Below, one piece after another: positions 33,801-44,846 of a DNA stretch of 64,000 nt. Source of the stretch: Asterella californica (taxonomy: Eukaryota > Streptophyta > Marchantiopsida > Marchantiales > Aytoniaceae); contig JAYKYS010000014.1 in assembly GCA_036924285.1 (NCBI GenBank), positions 5,022,001 to 5,086,000 on the forward strand, given 5' to 3'. The notes beneath the pieces were generated by a model. That model made no database searches. It was not told the origin of the DNA and saw nothing but the letters and a program-made list of their open reading frames with translations. Position numbers and translations under genes: made by a program. Position 1 is the first letter of the stretch; every line of letters starts with the position of its first letter.

Positions 33801-34755
33801 ATTTGGGAGGAGAGAGCTGAACGCACACACCTGGTAGTCGGGAGGTGGAGGAATCAGACAATTCAGCCTCCGTTGCGGCGGAGGACAATGGCGTTCAAAA
33901 TGTTCCATTAGAGAATGGTTTAGTTTCATCTTCATCTCCTTCTGAAGAGACTGGTCGAGGCAAGGAATGAGCTCTGAGTATCGCGAGTCACAGACCTGGA
34001 AAATACAGAGCAAGATATCAGTTTGGATTCGACGGATCCAAGAGACTTCCCGACACGTGCAACCTCAGATGCACAGTTGTTCCAACTGCAGCTCGACCAC
34101 CGGTTCTCACTACTATCACAATGCAGACTTACTCTTACTTGCAACGTGCACGGTCTTCAACTTTTCTGCTTTCAACAAACCACACGGCAAATGAGGGGGG
34201 AATGCATACAGGAAAAGTAGTCAGCGTAACTTCGTCTATTTTCTCCTCATCCTTGGTGTCTTCACTGGCAGAGTCTTGATCTTCGTTATCTGTCCTCTCC
34301 TCATTTTCATCCTTGTCTTCTTTGTCGTCGTCTGCGTCATACTTATCGGACTTAACTTTGGTACCAGGATGTTCCTCTTTCAGGTTGATCGTTTCTACCT
34401 CCACGTCGGTTTCGACTTTCTCGTCCACAGGTTCATCAACCAAAACCTCCTCCGTTTCTGGGATGGGTCGCCGAATCGTGACGACCTTAGAGCCTTCCCA
34501 ATCCTGCCCATCATCACTGCTTCCTCCACCACGGGTGTGGTGGAAGCGCGCATTGAAAAACGAGCTGTAGTATATGGAAAGCAAAGACAGCATGAGGACG
34601 GTGGCGCAAACTGTGACAAACACCCGCCTCTTATGTACAGCGTCATTATTCCTGGAACCCCTCATCCTGATGGACGATGTTTTCCCGAGCATATAGCCCA
34701 ATTTTTTATTCCTGCTGAAGCAATTCAATAGTGCTTCCTGACCTGCTCCTCTCAA
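30816..34755 (-). CDS. PMT-family putative methyltransferase (DUF248), seven coding exons
   Basis: Spliced model (minus strand): exon 1 34755-34210, exon 2 33995-33831, exon 3 33626-33444, exon 4 33305-32711, exon 5 32481-32381, exon 6 31663-31434, exon 7 31131-30816. All junctions are GT-AG and phases agree. Starts are possible at 34755, 34692 or 34665; M-R-G-S-R at 34665 best fits the family (681 aa, usual 590-680). In order: basic cytosolic tail, one membrane anchor ([16 protein letters not shown]), long acidic stalk, [30 protein letters not shown] motif [10 protein letters not shown] (near 33219-33248), [22 protein letters not shown], and [11 protein letters not shown]. Known members are type II Golgi proteins linked to homogalacturonan methylation; by memory it is nearest PMT8/PMT9. 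It is the only intact host gene here. Confidence 0.93.
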
Positions 34756-36130
34756 GACAAAATTTTTCTATCCCCCTCTTCTATCCCCTAGAAGAAACAA
34801 GTCCTCGACGTTTGCAATGGAACTGGTAAGTCTTCAGCTCGACTCTGCAAAACTACTCGTCTCCGTTCCATACCAAGAATCCACTTGCACAATTGCTAGC
34901 ATCTTCTGTATAATTCAAAGCTCAAAATATCAGTATCTCAAGCGGCGGTCGTCACGCCCTCAATAAGGTCTAGGAATAGCTACTCACAAAATGGCCAGCG
35001 CCAAGGCAGATTCCAGGTTCTTCACTGTCAGAACATATCTCCTGATTCCTAACAGCATAAGCACCTCTACTGCAACTCAGCGACGACAGCGATACTGCTC
35101 ACACACGAGCGCTATGTACTCTCACACACGAGACAGGATCGCTGCTGCTGGAGAAACTGAGAGTGAGAATGAAACAGAGAAGAGAGATAGATACTCACGA
35201 TCCACCGCCACCTTCTTGTTAGCCTTCGGACACGCCCAAGCTTTCCTCAGGAGTACCGGCTACTTTTTGACATCCATCCGCGATTCCATCTAATGCGAAG
35301 ATGATGGAACCGCATACCAGCGTAAGTGCATGAGCATGGAACAGAACGGAACTGAACTGATGAGGGTGGAAAGCGTCGTGGCCTTCTGTTGATGGGAAAC
35401 AGAGCGAGCGCAAGGCAAAGTAACGCCGAGACGCTGTAGAATAAGACACGCACTAACAGCCCGCGCACAGTATTCAAGTTTTACCACAGCACCAGCAGCG
35501 GCGGCCCGGTGGGGTCCACGGCAAGAGAGAAAACAAGCCGAAGCCGGTCACGAGCGCAGCGTGCTCAAGATAGCTCCAACAGCATGGAGCAATGGCTAGT
35601 CGCAGATGAGACTCGGATACAATGGCGAACAAGTGGACGTCTCATCGTTCATTATGTTCGAGAAAAAGGCTCAGTTCCTGGTGGTGGTTCACAGGGCGTG
35701 TGCTGTACTGTATAATTCGACTTGGACTGTATCCACCGCTCGAGTCGCTCGCACTCAACTTTTCCTCTTTTTCCCGTCCATCTCCTTCCCCACCAACGTT
35801 CCGGGATCCACCAGATTATCCAATCTCGTCCCCTCGTTCCTCAACAACTACATTTAACGGTGCTTCCTCGGCTGGCTCGCTGGCTGGCAGCACTACTAGC
35901 CATCGCCTGGCTGGCTGGCAGGCAGGCAATCGGCAGCGTAGAACGAGTTTCCTTTTGTCATCCGTTGTAAAAACGTTCACGCTCCGCGCTCCCTGCATGG
36001 TATTCAAGGTCAAACTTCACGGTTTATCCGCGCCCCTTCCTCCTCGCGTCCTCTATCTGTTATCCGGCACTCGAACGTCCGCATGAGGTCAAATGGACGC
36101 CGTGGACCCCATTGATCTTTCGCGACATAT
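34756..36130. promoter_or_regulatory. Upstream region of the PMT gene, GC-richer
   Basis: About 1.4 kb upstream of the minus-strand gene is richer in G+C than the surroundings. Overlapping ORFs (34991-35293, 35247-35477, 35622-36086) show no family motif and lie on both strands. A GGCTGGCT-rich patch sits near 35868-35930. It probably contains 5' UTR and promoter; no specific element can be named. Confidence 0.4.
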
Positions 36131-36800
36131 CGTTTCGGAGCTTATTCGCCACAGTGACTAGACAGAATGGCGCGGGCCATGGAAACGGCCTCCGGTATTA
36201 CAACATCTTATCTGACTTCGGTACTACAGTAGTATTTGCATTGTTTCATGTGATCCGACCTCTTCAACAATGATCCCTCGTCGAGTTCTCTTCGACTACT
36301 GTAATCACACTTCGGGAGAGCTTGTCGGGAGTCAGCTGATGAAAATCGAGAGTGGCATCAATGATTTAGGATCTTCTTTTCTTTCCTGCCACTCTGTAGT
36401 TAAGTAGAAGGCTTTGAGAATGTCTGATATACTCTTCAACATCATTCCATACAACTCAAATCTTTTAGGACAAATCGATTATGATTGAGGAGTGATGAGA
36501 GGCGCTGCAGTGAGATATAGTTCCAACCGTAATAACGTAAGGTTCTACCTTGTAAGGATTTGCGCCAAAAGGACCTGATTCCTGCACGGGGATTTCTGAT
36601 TGAGCACTCCATTCGAAGAACTAATAGTGGTGTTTTTTGAACCTTTTTGAAATACTTTTTATCCGCATAAACTGTTTATTTGTTTTTCGCGCGCTCGTTT
36701 CGCTCATTTTAATAAGAAAATTCACTACTCCAAGTAATGATTAAATGTTTTGTGAAAAAGAAAACGATAACTAATAAATCTGACTTTCGTTTCATAATGA

Positions 36801-36916
36801 CAACCCTCTGGAAATTGAGGTTCCAAACAAACCTAACCGATTGTAAATTACGACTTTGTTTTCAACCCTTTGGGAATCGAGGTTCCAAACAAAGCTAACC
36901 GATTGTAAATTACGAC
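36801..36916 (+). repeat. Tandem duplication, 54-bp units
   Basis: CAACCCTCTGGAAATTGAGG... (36801-36854) recurs at 36863-36916 with about four differences and an 8-bp spacer. Both copies end GCTAACCGATTGTAAATTAC-like. Function unknown. Confidence 0.85.
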
Positions 36917-38138
36917 CTCTTTTTGTTCGGACTGCTTGGAATATTTCTGTTTAACTTGGACACCCCTATTTTATTCCGCACACCTACTACCACTCTGTAA
37001 TCTCACTGAAGTTCTCTCCGTGTAGAGCACTAACACAGTTTGCTAACATACATACCGAGCATAGTAACTTCCATTCATCATTTACCTTCTATCTCTATGT
37101 GTTCTGGATTCAAAGAAAGCTTCAGTAAATCTTTAGAAACTGTAGGTGCAGAAATCTCTTCCGTGATTAACCTAAAGAACTGATCTTCAAGTGATGTAAA
37201 AGTTACCACGAGTACTGTGTTTCCTCTGTACTTTACTTCGTGACACTTGTGCAATTAAATTCCTTTGAACCAGTTATAACGATGCTAACATTAGGCTTGT
37301 AAATAGTTCAGTTCACAGGCGAGAGTAACAACCTAGGGATGACTTAACAGATTGTAATGTGTGTGAAGAAGTTTTGCGGACTTACCACGGAAGTCTCCAA
37401 GTTGTGTGGCATGTATGTAGTCTACTAATTTGGCAGTGAGGTAGCAATTAATTTTATCGTGTAGCGAAATTAACTGATGGAGTAGTGATGCAAACTGAAA
37501 AGTGAGAAAAATAACAAAAATAAAATAAAATATCCAGAAAATCACTAGCTCATTGCCCCGCTATTCCATTGCAAGCGTAGCTACTTGTTTAACTCTTGGT
37601 TATCTCCCAGTGTGGCATGCACTTTTTGTTACATGTTATTATTGAGAAACTTCGGAAATACTTAGTTTGTAAAATTCATCCTGTAGGATTGAAAAACACA
37701 ACAGTGAATATACATCCAAACTCCTCTTTCGGTTCAGAGAAGAAAAAAGACAAGCTATAATAACGGCAGTTAAAATTCACTAGATCATTGGTTCTAAGAT
37801 TACTTTATAGCCTCTTCTGGCTATACTAATATTAAGTATGTGACAGATTTAATTTAAGTATGTGACATAATTTAGGCAGATTATGGCACATCACTAGTTT
37901 AAAACGGCTAAGGTTGGATAAGTGAGAACTGAGACTGCGAAGAACTGTGGCAGTGAAGCGGAAGACTGGAAGAACCGTCTTAACTTTTTTTAGAATATAA
38001 GGTTCCATGAAGTACACGTACAACAAAAAGAGGATCATAACCAATAAGTTTAACGTGAAAGGATAACCTCCCGGGAGTACAAGTCCAAGACTGTCAACGC
38101 CCACCTTCATCAATCATAAGGTAATTAGTTATCTAAGC

Positions 38139-38240
38139 GTTAATTTATTACCTAACCTTTTCCAACTGAAGGGTTAGGTAATAAATTAACATTCACATAT
38201 TTGCCTCCTCCATCGAAAGATGGAGGAAGTGAATATACAT
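38139..38240. repeat. Double-hairpin repeat, copy 2
   Basis: Hairpin 1 is perfect: 38139-38157 (GTTAATTTATTACCTAACC) with 38172-38190. Hairpin 2 pairs 38204-38214 with 38219-38229 (10 of 11), loop GAAA. It ends GTGAATATACA. The same layout as 27939-28020 but with compensating base changes. Confidence 0.8.
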
Positions 38241-39912
38241 GACATGTGCAATATACATCCCAACGTCCGGGACGTCAGAACGGAGCAAGAGGACAAGCGA
38301 CGGTTTCGGGACGGGAAATACGACTTGACGGTTGGACGATAACTGCGTAGTGGAGTGTTAAGTGGAACGTCTTCGGCGGGGTTAGGTTTAGATGGCAGTC
38401 TTTATTTTCTTTGAGGACGGAAAAAAACACGGAGAGAGAGAACGACGGCAATTGCGTAGCGGGGTCTTTAGTTCGGTCGGGTTAATATTAACTGTATGTA
38501 GGAATAGTTATCTGAATGTGAATAGGTCATTGGAAATAAACTGTACGTAGGGAGTTGGCAACCTGAGTTCGAATCCTCTACAAGTTCCAAGTAAACTCAT
38601 GGAAACTCTTCTTTTCCTCCAGAGGTAGATTTAAACAGAATTTTTGAAAAAAAATTCATATAATTGATGTGTTTAAAAAGATGTCACTGAAAATTCAATC
38701 GCTACTAAACTTCCCAAGATGTCTCAAGATTGATTCAATTTAAAAGTAATCTAAAAATTAAATTTACATTGAAATACATGTTGAAGAACTATCCGAGGGT
38801 GAATATATACATCCCCATAATATATACAGTGAATATACAACAGAAACACTCAGAAGCTACAGTGGTAAAACTACTGTACTTCCGGTTTTGTTTAACCCTG
38901 TTTCAACTACAGTTCGTTCATACGTGGAACCACCTTGTTAAAGCTTCCCACGTCTTATCTCCCAAAGAGGAAAAATAGCTCCGGAGGTCACATGTTCATC
39001 AACTTGTAGCAAGTTCTTCTTTATATTGGTTATGATTTTGTTTTTTCTAGACCAAGACCAAGTCCTTAACAGAAGACACCTTAACTTCACTCCTATTAAT
39101 TGCCTTGTCGTACATGGTAATCTTACTTGTTATTTTCAAGCTGATGATCAGACGAAGCAGATTCATGCTGACTCGCACCACATGCATTAATAGGGGAAAT
39201 TTTACTCGAAAGTTATATATCGTAATCGACTTGCTCTGTTGTTTATTTCCCCATATGTTCATGTTGCATACATATTTCCCTTAGCTGAGGCTGTTTGATT
39301 ATCTTTCAGTTCAAGCCTTCGCAGACCTCTGATGATAACCTGGAGGAGAAAGAAAAACTCGTATGATAAAGAAAAGTTTCGACTACGCTTCATTTTCTTT
39401 CATAGCACCGTAATCAAACTCCTAGGCGATGTATATATAATCTGGAATTAGTTTTTTAAATTTTTCTATAGATTTTAGTTCATATGGTTATAGTTTATAG
39501 TTATAGTTTATAGGGTTTTAGCTCTTGAGGGTTTCAATATTAATAAGTGGAGATTGACTTTGAGAACCTACTCCCACTCACGGGAGATGTGAAGATGACC
39601 GTCTACTGAAACCTCATTAAGTGCCAGCTACAGTATTGTACGGCATGCTTTAACGACTACATGTGTACGATATTCTCATCCCCAAGTCTGAAAGAAAAAC
39701 ACGGTACTAAGCAATATACCCAGTCACCAGTCCCAAACTCGACTTCTTTTCAGCTTAGACCACACTTGCCACTGTCTAGCAAACTTCCAGTGCACAAGGT
39801 AATTGTTATACCATAGTTATATGAGATAGTCGTAACAATACTAGGGATATTATTCACTATGCGAGGACTAGATCGGTGGAAAGATACTCGCGATATTACT
39901 GAGTATTCCGAT

Positions 39913-39939
39913 ATAACATTTATCTGAGATAAATGTTAT
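39913..39939. repeat. Perfect hairpin, 12-bp stem, 3-nt loop
   Basis: ATAACATTTATC, TGA, GATAAATGTTAT. It sits in non-coding DNA with no adjacent gene. Confidence 0.85.
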
Positions 39940-40490
39940 AAAATGATGTTTTATTAGTTGTTGTCGATGATTTATATGATGTTGTTTTTATTTTATGATT
40001 CTGTTAAAAAGAATATCTTTGTTATACGTATTAGCTAAACCCAGGCCATCGTAGTCAGCAAAAGAACTATATACTCAAAAGGCAGACTTATGCGACCGAG
40101 CCCTCATGTCACAACTTTTCTCTACTTCCAATAGACCCTGAGATATACGAAATGATTACATCTACATCTTGATCATTTTGTCCACAATGCTCCTGCACCT
40201 TATGTCTTACTTTTTTGTCTAACATTCTCATCTCTATCGGACTACCTAGATCTACATGACTCTTCAACTAACAAAACACAAGCATTCGTTAAACAATACT
40301 GTTCTATGTCAATGAACATTACGTCTTCCCACTTAATCCTTCTAACTAAGACTTCCAACACTTCACTTCCAGAGTTTTTGTGTACTAGTGAAAGTGGTAA
40401 TGAATAGTCTACTCTTCACTCCTTTTTACATTTTGAAATATATAATTCTTCTATTTTATCCACATTTGCTCGTTGCATCAGTTTTTGCTT

Positions 40491-40524
40491 CATGCCCAAT
40501 ATACATCATGTATATTGGGGCATG
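40491..40524. repeat. Hairpin with 16-17-bp stem
   Basis: CATGCCCAATATACAT pairs with ATGTATATTGGGGCATG, one unpaired base. No gene nearby; may be the end of an old transposon. Confidence 0.8.
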
Positions 40525-43239
40525 TTTATAAAGTTACTGTATCGACGCTATCATGTAGGAGTTGCTCTCTTATGGCTTATCTATCAAGTAGTCGGTCACA
40601 GTAGAAAAGATTACCTTTCCAGTCTATACATGTGGTGCATCGTTCGTGCCAAATGAAAGTTGTCTTGAACATGTAAGTAAGGTTTATGCACGGTTTGTGG
40701 GTACGGAAAAGCTTCAAGGGTCGGTGGCCACCATAGCCAAATCTACAGGGGATTGTATCTCGAATAGTGTCTTAGATACCTACTCAGTGCACAGGTTCAA
40801 TGTATGGAATCAGAACCTCTGCATTCTAATATAGTTTATTTTGTAGACTGACTGATAGAACATACATGGAGGACTAAACTAAGTGCACTTCTATAGTTCT
40901 GGTAAACCTTCATAGGAATCTGGTATGGAACTTACCCACTGCATCCCTTGTTGTGAATCTGTATTTTGTCTTCAGATAAACTTACACAGCTCGGAAAAGG
41001 TTTTCGAGATTATGACTGACAAATTATACACTAGTGTCTCATTGTAATAAATTTCAAATAATTGTTGAAACTGAAACTAGCAAGAAAAGCTGTATGTTGC
41101 TGATTAATAAGTGTTTGCTGTTTCTTTCGTGGCTGTTTCGTCACTCGTGTATATTTGTCTTTTATATGGTATGGTTTGTTTTTTCATTATTCTGCGTGTC
41201 CTGTAAGGGTGCTCTCGCACACGAACAGAGTCCAACGTCTTGAGTGATCGGAGGATGATCTCATTGGTTAGTACTTCAGTTATATTATTTCTTTATTGGA
41301 ACTTTTGCGCGAATACAAAAGCCAAAATATATATCCTTATGCACAAAAATATTTACTTTTTATCCAGATATTAAAAATTCAAGTCCTGCTCAAAAGAAAA
41401 TTCTTTCTTATTCTGATGTTTAACCATAGGTTTAGGAACTTCCTTCCAGTACTCACTCCGGGTGAGATTGTGGTTCCTTGAAGGGGATACATGTCTTCCT
41501 GCTCGTTATCACAAAATATAGAGAGCATTGATAAGCGAAACCAAACCAAACAAACATGTTTAAGTGAACGGAAGGGAGGAAAGAACGATCAATTCCTCTT
41601 CTATCTTCTATCATTTCACAACTGATGTGTTAAAAATCTACAACTAAAATAACTTCCAACAAATTGATAACATCTTGGTTACTTTTTCAAATCTGGATTA
41701 TTTTACAAACTCCTTATGATTTTTATTGTAAGTCCTCTTTCCGTTGATAAAAGGTACGACTCTTGCATTGGTGAAGCATAGTTCTCTCACCACCTTTCCC
41801 TTCCAGCAATAATCTTTGGTCGATCACGTTCGGTTTCAATGGCATGTGACTCTTAGCGGAATCTCAAAGCACTAAGATAGTAGATTGAATTCATGGATCA
41901 CCACCTGAATGTTTGAATATGACACTTTCTGGTTTCAATGTCAAGCAGAGAACCACTTTACTTATTACTCCGTGGGAAATGATTGGTTGTACGGCTCTTC
42001 TGACATGCTTTTGGCTCATGATGGAGACTCATTCTTGAGAAGCCATGTTACACGAGACAACTGCTGTGTGAAAGTCGTGAGTTTTTAGACATGGAAGGGA
42101 CAAATACTTTTGGCTCAGTGCAAACTATCAGTCAGTTTGCAGATTCTAGCAGTATATGGCTCGGAGCGAATAATCTTTATAGCTTTTTTCTGCTTTAGAC
42201 ACGACTCTATGATGATAGGAAGGTACCCAACTGATTCACAATGACCCAGTAGTGCGTGTCATAGTTGGAATCTTCAGCCAATATTTCTCGCTCACGCGAT
42301 GAGTCTTGCGAATCCGGACAAGAGTTTGGGGAGGTTTTCTCCGAGCATCTTCGGAGGTGTCCGTAAGAAAAAACCGCAAGAGTTCTTTTTATTGATTTTA
42401 TTGTTTGGATTAGTTTATAAAGTTTTGGGTAAAGTAGTTTAGGATTTGAATACTTTTTATACTTTTTTAAAAATTTAAAGTTAAAAAACCGTATATCAGT
42501 TCACAGATACAGCTTTATACAAAACTGACCTTTAGTAACTATAGTTTTTTTTTCCTCATGGAAGTTAGAGAATTTTATTTCTTAACTTTGACACCTACTA
42601 ATAATCCTGATAGCGAGTTGAGAAACAGAGAATATATAATGAATGAAAGAACGTTAGGAGTATTGCCTCGACAAACGCGCAGGGGCAGGAAGGCGAAAGA
42701 AGTAGAGAGAAGAGTTTACTGGAAATAAGAAAACGTGCTACTCAATTAGCCTCAAAACTTAAATTATATTGCATATTAGATGAATAATTATTCCCCGTAT
42801 AATAATAGTTTCTGATAGCCATTTTGTGATTTTATGCATAATTCTTTAGGTATAATAGAGAGCTTCATAAATATATCGTTAGCTTCATACCTTCCTCTAC
42901 TTCAACATCACAGGAAACCAACATATTATCTTCCTTGAATCTAATAATCTTATAAGCATGAAGCATCACTAGGGAAATGTTATCTTGCGATGTTGTGCTT
43001 CTGTTCATAAGAGAAGATGTGCCTTAATGTTGCAAAATGTTGTGTCTTTCTTCAAGTGCTCAAAATATTTTTACAGTGCATACGTATTCTCGATTATACT
43101 TCATCGCTTCTGATATAAATCGAAATGGTTTTATAATACTTTAAGTATAATACTTTTTTTCCTAAGAAGAGTTTAAGTGGGCCCCTGTTTGGGAACGTGA
43201 TTGCCACCAGTGAAATTTATGATCATAGTTTCATTTGGA

Positions 43240-43367
43240 GTTAACTCCACTCATCTTAATTGACTTCGTGCGACTCTGCATGAATCTTGATCGTCCAATG
43301 AAGTGGTAAATCACGATATATCACTATTACACTACACGGCAGTGTAATTAATATGAGTAGAGTTAAC
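43240..43367. repeat. Inverted repeat, 15-bp arms 98 bp apart
   Basis: GTTAACTCCACTCAT (43240-43254) and ATGAGTAGAGTTAAC (43353-43367) pair at 14 of 15 positions. A smaller hairpin (ATTACACT/AGTGTAAT, 43327-43349) is inside. The size suits a MITE relic, but no target duplication was recognised. Confidence 0.5.
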
Positions 43368-44533
43368 GTGTTGCATAGTTTCCGTGTGACAGGAATTAGG
43401 ATATGTGGGAGGGTTTTCCTTACAAGTTTACGAATCCTATAAAATTACGAGATTCAGCTGAATGTGAAACGAATGATATCTAAACCAACGGTCATTTACT
43501 ACCCAAGATTTGATTTAACTATGCCCTCACTGCAGGAAATGCGTAACGTGAACTGCCTAGGATCATAAAGTGATCCATGGGGAACAGAAGAGAACATTCT
43601 GTGCGCGGATCAGTTCACTTATGGCTTATCATGGAGCACCCTTCAGGGGCCTTCACTGACCTAAACCCTTCTTTAAATAACCCTTCATGATTGGAAGATT
43701 TGATTCGAAAGATTTCAGAGGAATAAATAGTTAAATGGATTCTCAATAATTGAACATAAAGCGAGATAGAAAAGTCTTAACCCTACAGATATAGAAATAG
43801 AAAAATATTCGCTGAGCGGCATCTGAATATTGTCCAAAAGCTTCCGCCAAAGAAGAGTACACATCTATCCCTGTCTTGAATGTTGTGTAAAATCTGTACC
43901 TGCACCATTTAAACAATATTTGTCCATGTCCTTCGAATTCTCTACTTGTGATAAAAGTTTCCAGAAATTTACTTGATCCACCCCTAATATCTTTATGGGA
44001 CTTTACCACATCCCTTTAAGATTGCAGTGTTTTATCTCATCCTTGACTTACCACAGCAGGTTCAGCATGTCAAATTGCTATTCATCTGAATGTGGGGCGT
44101 GCATACTAACAGTCGGCTATGTATCTGCACAGAATGTTCAGTTTAAAATGCCTGTATAGCAAATTATCAATCCGTGCAATTTCTTAATTATTTTGTGTAA
44201 TGTCTTCATATTACACATTGACTTGCTTAACCTTTTATTGTCTGTGAGTGTGATCAAGTAGTGCATTCTTAAGCTTAAGCAATAATCCTCCTCTTAGGAG
44301 TATTGATTGCATGATGCAGGCGTGCGAAGCCAGACAGAGATTCTGCCCGAGAGACAAGTAATTATTTATATATCATGTTGGTAGCAACCATATCAGCCAG
44401 TCTAGTTATCGTAACGATATCAGTTCGGGTTTAAGAAACACAAGTCTAGAGTTTGCATTTTTGACTCTGGTGTGCGACCGCAGACCATAGACTTAAGATA
44501 CTTGTAGAACTCAATATGGCCGCTCGCTGTCAA

Positions 44534-44846
44534 GTTAGGGTCCTTATTATTTTCTTCACTGTTTTCCCTTGAGCTTTAGGAGTTAGTTCCACGACCAAGC
44601 GGAGACTTTCGAGCAGCAATGCCGTTGAGTTAGGATCCTTGTTAGTTTTCTCACTGTTTTCCTTTGGGTTTTAGGAGTTTGTTCCACAGCCAAGCGAAGA
44701 CCTTCGAGCAGCAATGGCAGGCAGATTTATTCTCGCGTTGTGAGGCCGTAATCAATGATGCAAAGAGGAGGATTATCACTGAGGACTGATTCGCACATTG
44801 TGAGGCGGTAATCAGTTATTCAAAGAAGAGGATTATCACTGAGGAT
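44534..44846 (+). repeat. Two successive tandem duplications (about 90 bp and 60 bp units)
   Basis: The first pair is 44534-44628 and 44629-44716, both running from GTTAGG[G/A]TCCTT to CGAGCAGCAATG. The second pair is 44727-44786 and 44787-44846, both ending GAGGATTATCACTGAGGA. Each unit is duplicated once and the two pairs are adjacent. Confidence 0.85.

Noticed and set aside
34991..36086. ORFs upstream of the PMT gene as separate genes
   Set aside because: Short, low-complexity and antisense to each other; more likely 5' UTR/promoter sequence.
38560..38600. tRNA or SINE from the word GAGTTCGAATCCTC
   Set aside because: A box B-like word is present, but no box A at the proper distance and no cloverleaf.
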